A DNA stretch of 10,053 nucleotides from the NCBI GenBank assembly GCA_027034965.1, contig JALVWL010000144.1, positions 1 through 10,053 of the forward strand, in the 5' to 3' direction. The position numbers and the translations under genes were made by a program. Source of the stretch: Candidatus Omnitrophota bacterium (GTDB lineage Bacteria > Omnitrophota > Gorgyraeia > S143-82). Shown piece after piece: positions 6,603-10,053 of the stretch (position 1 is its first letter; every line of letters starts with the position of its first letter). The notes beneath the pieces are model-generated. The model was not told the DNA's origin. It did not search any database and saw nothing but the letters and a program-made list of their open reading frames with translations.

Positions 6603-7541
6603 ATGGCTAAGTATCTGGTTACTGGAGGAGCAGGTTTTATTGGCTCACATATAGCAGTGAGACTCGTGAAAGATGGCCATAATGTGATTGTCCTGGATAA
6701 TCTCAGTTATGGGAATAAGGAGAATCTTTCTGAGGTGATAGATGATCTAGAGTTTATAGAAGGCGATATCAGAGATATTGACCTGCTTAGGAGGATTACT
6801 AAGGGAGTTGATTATGTTATACATCAGGCAGCCTTGCGGTCTGTACCGCGTTCAGTGGAGGATCCGCTTATTTACGATGAGGTCAATGTCCATGGCACCC
6901 TGAATCTGTTTATCGCGGCAAGGGATAACGGTGTTAAACGCCTTGTCTATGCCTCTTCGAGCTCTGTATATGGTGATCAGCCGAATCTACCAGAGAGGGA
7001 GGATATGCTTCCGCTATTAGTTTCCCCGTATGCAGCGAGCAAGCTGGCCAACGAATACTATGCGCGATGTTTTTACCACAATTATGGTTTTGAATCGGTT
7101 GGTTTGAGGTATTTCAATGTCTTTGGTCCGAGGCAGAGTCTGGATAATCAATATGCAGTTGTTATCCCTAAATTTATTACCTGTATCCTCGATGATCAGC
7201 CCCCTCCGGTTCATGGAGATGGGAGTCAGACGAGGGATTTTACCTATATAGACAATGTCGTTGAAGGTAATCTGCTTGCCTGCCAGAAAGAGGGGATTGG
7301 CGGGGAAGTGTTCAATCTTGCCTGTGGCCAGAGCTGTTCTGTCCTGGATTTGGTGAGATATATAAATGAAATCCTCGGGAAGAATGTGGAGCCTGTCTTT
7401 ACACCTCCTCGGCCTGGGGATGTGAAGCACACACTAGCGGATACGACAAAGGTCAGAGAGTTGATGGGATTCGAGTGTAAGGTTGACCTTATGGAGGGTC
7501 TGCGCAGGACGGTTGAGTGGTTTGCTAATAATAGAGGATGA
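6603..7541 (+). CDS. NAD-dependent UDP-sugar 4-epimerase, WbpP/GalE-like
   Basis: This 312-residue extended short-chain dehydrogenase begins with GGAGFIGSH (8-16), the NAD-binding loop. It carries DNLSYGNKENL, GDIRD, HQAALRSVPRSVEDP (74-88), the catalytic region ASSSSVYG (118-124) and YAASK with Y143 and K147. Then follow GLRYFNVFGPRQ, GDGSQTRDFTYIDN and RPGDVKHTLAD. The order and wording match UDP-GlcNAc 4-epimerases such as WbpP/TviC at least as well as GalE. At the gatekeeper position (Tyr299 in E. coli GalE, Ser in WbpP) this protein has a small residue, T277, which would leave room for an N-acetyl group. It probably makes UDP-Gal or UDP-GalNAc for the polysaccharide or lipid glycans. AAGGAGGAG at 6592-6600 serves ATG 6603. 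Related dehydratases or uronate epimerases are less likely. Confidence 0.9.
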   Translation: MAKYLVTGGAGFIGSHIAVRLVKDGHNVIVLDNLSYGNKENLSEVIDDLEFIEGDIRDIDLLRRITKGVDYVIHQAALRSVPRSVEDPLIYDEVNVHGTLNLFIAARDNGVKRLVYASSSSVYGDQPNLPEREDMLPLLVSPYAASKLANEYYARCFYHNYGFESVGLRYFNVFGPRQSLDNQYAVVIPKFITCILDDQPPPVHGDGSQTRDFTYIDNVVEGNLLACQKEGIGGEVFNLACGQSCSVLDLVRYINEILGKNVEPVFTPPRPGDVKHTLADTTKVRELMGFECKVDLMEGLRRTVEWFANNRG

Positions 7542-7550
7542 TAAAAAAAA

Positions 7551-7557
7551 GGAGGAG
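7551..7557 (+). promoter_or_regulatory. Ribosome binding site deciding the aldolase start
   Basis: GGAGGAG, preceded by eight A residues, ends three bases before ATG 7561. It excludes longer in-frame starts such as the one at 7483, which would overlap the epimerase gene by 59 bases and add 26 residues not seen in aldolases. Confidence 0.8.
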
Positions 7558-7560
7558 AAG

Positions 7561-8568
7561 ATGGTCTCGTATAGGGATCTTGGATTCGTGAATACCAGAG
7601 AGATGTTTAAGGCTGCAATGGCGGGCGGCTATGCTGTTCCGGCTTATAATTTCAACAATATGGAACAGCTTCAGGCCATTATTACAGCCTGTGTTGAGAC
7701 CCAGTCACCGGTTATATTGCAGGTCTCCAAGGGCGCAAGAAATTATGCCAATCAGACCCTCCTCAGGTATATGGGGCAGGGCGCAGTTGAGATGATGAAG
7801 GAGATGGCCAGGGAAAAGGGTCTGAAGGAGATCCCTATTGCACTGCATTTAGACCACGGTGACTCTTTTGAGCTGTGTAAATCCTGTATAGAGTATGGCT
7901 TTTCTTCGGTTATGATAGATGGCTCGCACCTTCCCTATGAAGAAAATGTCGCTTTGACAAAGAAAGTCGTCGAATATGCCCATCAGTTTGATGTTACTGT
8001 AGAAGGAGAACTGGGTGTCCTGGCAGGGATTGAAGACGAAGTAGTCGCCGAGAAGTCCACTTATACCCGTCCTGAAGAGGTGGAAGACTTTGTATCCAAA
8101 ACAGGGGTGGATTCGCTGGCTATATCCATTGGTACATCCCACGGTGCAAATAAGTTTAAACCAGAGCAGTGTACACTAAACGAAGATGGGATATATGTGC
8201 CGCCAGAGTTAAGATTCGATATATTGGCCGAGATAGAGAAACGTATCCCTGGTTTTCCGATTGTCTTGCACGGTTCTTCATCTGTCCCTGTAGAGGCGGT
8301 CAAGATTATAAATGCCTATGGGGGCAATATAAAGGATGCAATTGGTATCCCTGAGGAGCAGATAAGGAGGGCCGCCACTTCAGCAGTGTGTAAGGTAAAT
8401 ATTGATTCGGACGGAAGGTTATGGATGACCGCTGCTATCCGTAAGTACCTGGCCGAGCATCCGGATGTCTTTGATCCCAGGAAGTATCTTGGCCCAGCCC
8501 GAGAGGCACTGATTGCTATGTATAAGCATAAGAATGTAGATGTGCTTGGTTCGGCCAATCGAGTCTGA
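7561..8568 (+). CDS. fba: Class II fructose-1,6-bisphosphate aldolase
   Basis: This enzyme reversibly cleaves fructose-1,6-bisphosphate into dihydroxyacetone phosphate and glyceraldehyde-3-phosphate, using zinc, in the cytoplasm. The 335-residue protein carries all the hallmarks: AVPAYNFNNMEQ near 25-36, HLDHGDSFE (96-104) with catalytic D98 and zinc ligand H99, SSVMIDGSHLPYEENV (115-130), the EGELG motif (148-152), GTSHG with H194, and VLHGSSSVP with H237. Later come NIDSDGR and FDPRKYLGPAR. It looks most like the roughly 330-residue form that I recall from Bacteroides and Treponema. The short insert after GTSHG (about 198-215, NKFKPEQ to VPPELRF) is the main length variation. Sequence conservation is very high, so this is probably the housekeeping enzyme. 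It follows the epimerase gene after 19 bases and precedes mlaF by 41, so co-transcription is likely although the functions are unrelated. Confidence 0.96.
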   Translation: MVSYRDLGFVNTREMFKAAMAGGYAVPAYNFNNMEQLQAIITACVETQSPVILQVSKGARNYANQTLLRYMGQGAVEMMKEMAREKGLKEIPIALHLDHGDSFELCKSCIEYGFSSVMIDGSHLPYEENVALTKKVVEYAHQFDVTVEGELGVLAGIEDEVVAEKSTYTRPEEVEDFVSKTGVDSLAISIGTSHGANKFKPEQCTLNEDGIYVPPELRFDILAEIEKRIPGFPIVLHGSSSVPVEAVKIINAYGGNIKDAIGIPEEQIRRAATSAVCKVNIDSDGRLWMTAAIRKYLAEHPDVFDPRKYLGPAREALIAMYKHKNVDVLGSANRV

Positions 8569-8609
8569 TTTCCCGACCTCTGGAATAGGAAGTTTATAAA
8601 GCTGGATTT

Positions 8610-9362
8610 ATGCATAGTGTAGTTGAGCTGGATTCTGTACGGAAGGTATTGGACGGCAGGTCCGTACTGGACGGTGCGGACCTGGCTGTCTATGAAGGTC
8701 AGACTCTAGTAATTATCGGATGTTCGGGTACGGGCAAGAGTGTAACATTAAAGCACATCGTTGGCTTAATGGAGCCTGATGAAGGGCAGGTACGCGTCTT
8801 TGGAGAGCTTATATCAGGACAACACGAACGCATTAAGAACCGTATCAGATTGAAGATAGGGCTGGTCTTTCAAGATGGGGCCTTGTTTGATTTTATGAAT
8901 GTCTATGACAATGTTGCCTTTGTCTTGCGGGAAATATACTCCCTGCCCGAGAGAGAGATAAGGCAGAAGGTTGAGTGGGCCCTTGACCTGGTTGGATTAG
9001 CAGGCATCGAGGCCAAGATGCCCTCTGAGCTTAGCGGCGGAATGCGAAAAAGGGTAGCGATTGCCAGGGCGATAGTTTACCGGCCTAGTTTGATGCTTTA
9101 TGATGAGCCGACGGCTGGTCTAGACCCGATTCGTGCGGATATAATAGATAGCCTTATATTAAGACTCAAGGATGAGGCAAATACCACCTCTATAGTGGTT
9201 ACACATGATCTTAATAGCGCCTATAAAATAGCCGATAGGATATGTATGCTGCACGAGGGCAGGTTTATTATAGATGGTGCTCCAGATGAAATCCGTAAGA
9301 CAGACAATCCTGTTGTAAGGCAGTTTATCGAGGGTAGATCCAGTGGGCCTATTAGATTTTAG
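8610..9362 (+). CDS. mlaF: ABC transporter ATP-binding protein, MlaF type (lipid transport)
   Basis: The 250-residue ATPase has Walker A GCSGTGKS (37-44), Q-loop Q88, ABC signature LSGGM (141-145), Walker B LMLYDEP (161-167), D-loop AGLDP and switch H199 (VVTHD). The sequence FQDGALFDFMNVYDNVAF (87-104) is typical of the MlaF/Ttg2A branch, which powers phospholipid movement between the inner and outer membranes together with the MlaE permease and the MlaD MCE protein. An MCE gene follows directly, supporting the assignment. The start is the only ATG after the in-frame TAG at 8586. Its ribosome binding site is weak: TGGA lies three bases upstream, and AGGA is too far away, so translation may rely partly on coupling. 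The C-terminal tail (from about 236, IEGRSSGP) is short, as in other MlaF proteins. No permease gene lies next to it in this window. Confidence 0.93.
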   Translation: MHSVVELDSVRKVLDGRSVLDGADLAVYEGQTLVIIGCSGTGKSVTLKHIVGLMEPDEGQVRVFGELISGQHERIKNRIRLKIGLVFQDGALFDFMNVYDNVAFVLREIYSLPEREIRQKVEWALDLVGLAGIEAKMPSELSGGMRKRVAIARAIVYRPSLMLYDEPTAGLDPIRADIIDSLILRLKDEANTTSIVVTHDLNSAYKIADRICMLHEGRFIIDGAPDEIRKTDNPVVRQFIEGRSSGPIRF

Positions 9363-9385
9363 TTGGGCAGGACTGGAGGGGGATT

Positions 9386-10053
9386 ATGCGTAATATAGAG
9401 TTTAAGGTCGGGGCATTTGTTTTTCTGGGAATATTTCTGCTAGCTGTATTTGTCTTAAAGGCCGGAGATATCCACTGGTTTAATAAAGGTTATTATGTAG
9501 AGTTTATATTTCCCAATGTCAGTGGATTAAAGATCGGTTCTCCTGTCAGGTTGGCCGGTGTGGATATAGGTTCGGTAAAAGAGGTGAAGGTCGTATACAA
9601 TGTCAAGGATAAGACATCTCAGGTAGAGGTCTACGCCTATATAAATTCTAATATTAAGTTCCCCATAGATTCCCGTGTAGAGATAGTTTCAATTGGTTTG
9701 CTGGGGGATAAAGGGATAGAGATAACGCCGGGTATAGAATACAGTTCTATGGTGAGGGCAGGTGATATACTCTATGGAAGGAAAGAGACGGATCTGCAGG
9801 ATCTGATTGAGGAGGGAGAGAAGATAGCCGTTGAAATAAGGAAGGGGCTTGCGACGTTTAATACAATAATAAGCGATAGTGAGCTGATAGAGACTGTAAA
9901 GGGGTCTGTGGAACGATTTGGATCGGCCTCGAAAGAGATGGAGGCCACTCTCAAAGAAGTACGGGATATACTTGCTGCGCTGAAAGAAGGTAAGGGAACC
10001 TTGGGGCGTTTCATATACGACGATAGTATATACATACTTATGGAATTGACAGC
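9386..10053 (+). CDS. mlaD: MCE/MlaD-family lipid-transport protein, 3' end outside window
   Basis: The frame is open to the right edge: 222 codons are visible, with no stop. It begins MRNIEFKVGAFVFLG and has one hydrophobic helix at about 8-26 that acts as a membrane anchor, with the rest periplasmic. The MCE domain spans roughly residues 35-117: YYVEFIFPNVSGLKIGSPV, RLAGVDIGSV (55-64), a pair of beta strands, then IGLLGDKGIEITPG (103-116). From about 136 a polar, probably helical or coiled-coil region follows, with the GTLGRFIYDD motif at 205-213 that I associate with MCE proteins. MCE proteins form hexameric rings carrying lipids from the inner-membrane complex across the periplasm. Start ATG 9386 has a strong ribosome binding site, GGAGGGGGA at 9375-9383, and lies 23 bases after mlaF, so the two are co-transcribed. 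Confidence 0.92.
   Translation, partial: MRNIEFKVGAFVFLGIFLLAVFVLKAGDIHWFNKGYYVEFIFPNVSGLKIGSPVRLAGVDIGSVKEVKVVYNVKDKTSQVEVYAYINSNIKFPIDSRVEIVSIGLLGDKGIEITPGIEYSSMVRAGDILYGRKETDLQDLIEEGEKIAVEIRKGLATFNTIISDSELIETVKGSVERFGSASKEMEATLKEVRDILAALKEGKGTLGRFIYDDSIYILMELT

Noticed and set aside
6103..6603. Long open frame of 166 codons on the minus strand opposite hisB
   Set aside because: It lies wholly opposite a strongly conserved gene, has no recognisable domain, and is explained by codon bias of the + strand gene.
7483..7560. Upstream in-frame start for the aldolase
   Set aside because: It overlaps the epimerase gene, adds residues absent from the family, and ignores the strong GGAGGAG before ATG 7561.

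Overview
All ten genes in this window lie on the + strand and are tightly packed. The host looks like a diderm (outer-membrane) bacterium, because the right end carries an MlaF/MlaD-type lipid-transport pair and the left end a Wzy-type surface polysaccharide locus. Codon choice is distinctive: isoleucine ATA and arginine AGG/AGA are used very often. Coding density is high and strong GGAGG ribosome binding sites appear in the right half. Together with the mix of genes, this suggests an uncultured candidate phylum such as Omnitrophota, but that assignment is a low-confidence guess from style. No RNA gene, CRISPR array, insertion sequence or phage gene was seen, and no stretch over 300 bases lacks a gene.

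Region 1 (1-5831) is a polysaccharide assembly cluster. It holds the C-terminal end of a multi-membrane protein that is probably the O-antigen/EPS polymerase. Next come a capsule-synthesis-type glycosyltransferase candidate, a B12-binding-type radical SAM enzyme resembling HpnJ, and a GT2 glycosyltransferase. The region ends with the polyprenyl-phosphate sugar-1-phosphate transferase that would start the repeat unit. The first four genes overlap or nearly touch. The initiating transferase follows a 111-base gap and starts at TTG.

Region 2 (5832-5994) is the main intergenic boundary. It holds a hairpin followed by six T residues, which is a likely terminator of the polysaccharide operon. An extended -10-like sequence sits in the hairpin loop and might help drive the next operon.

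Region 3 (5995-10053) is a second probable operon with gaps of 17, 19, 41 and 23 bases. It holds a divergent orphan HisB, an NAD-dependent UDP-sugar 4-epimerase that may accept N-acetylated sugars, a class II fructose-bisphosphate aldolase, an MlaF-type ABC ATPase and the start of an MlaD/MCE protein that runs off the window. The epimerase could supply UDP-sugars to region 1. HisB and the aldolase are metabolic genes with no obvious link to the envelope. No MlaE permease lies between the ATPase and the MCE protein or directly upstream.

The most unusual points are the HpnJ-like radical SAM enzyme inside a polysaccharide locus, the orphan HisB with changed motif residues, and the mla pair without its permease. 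None of these proves a new system from sequence alone.
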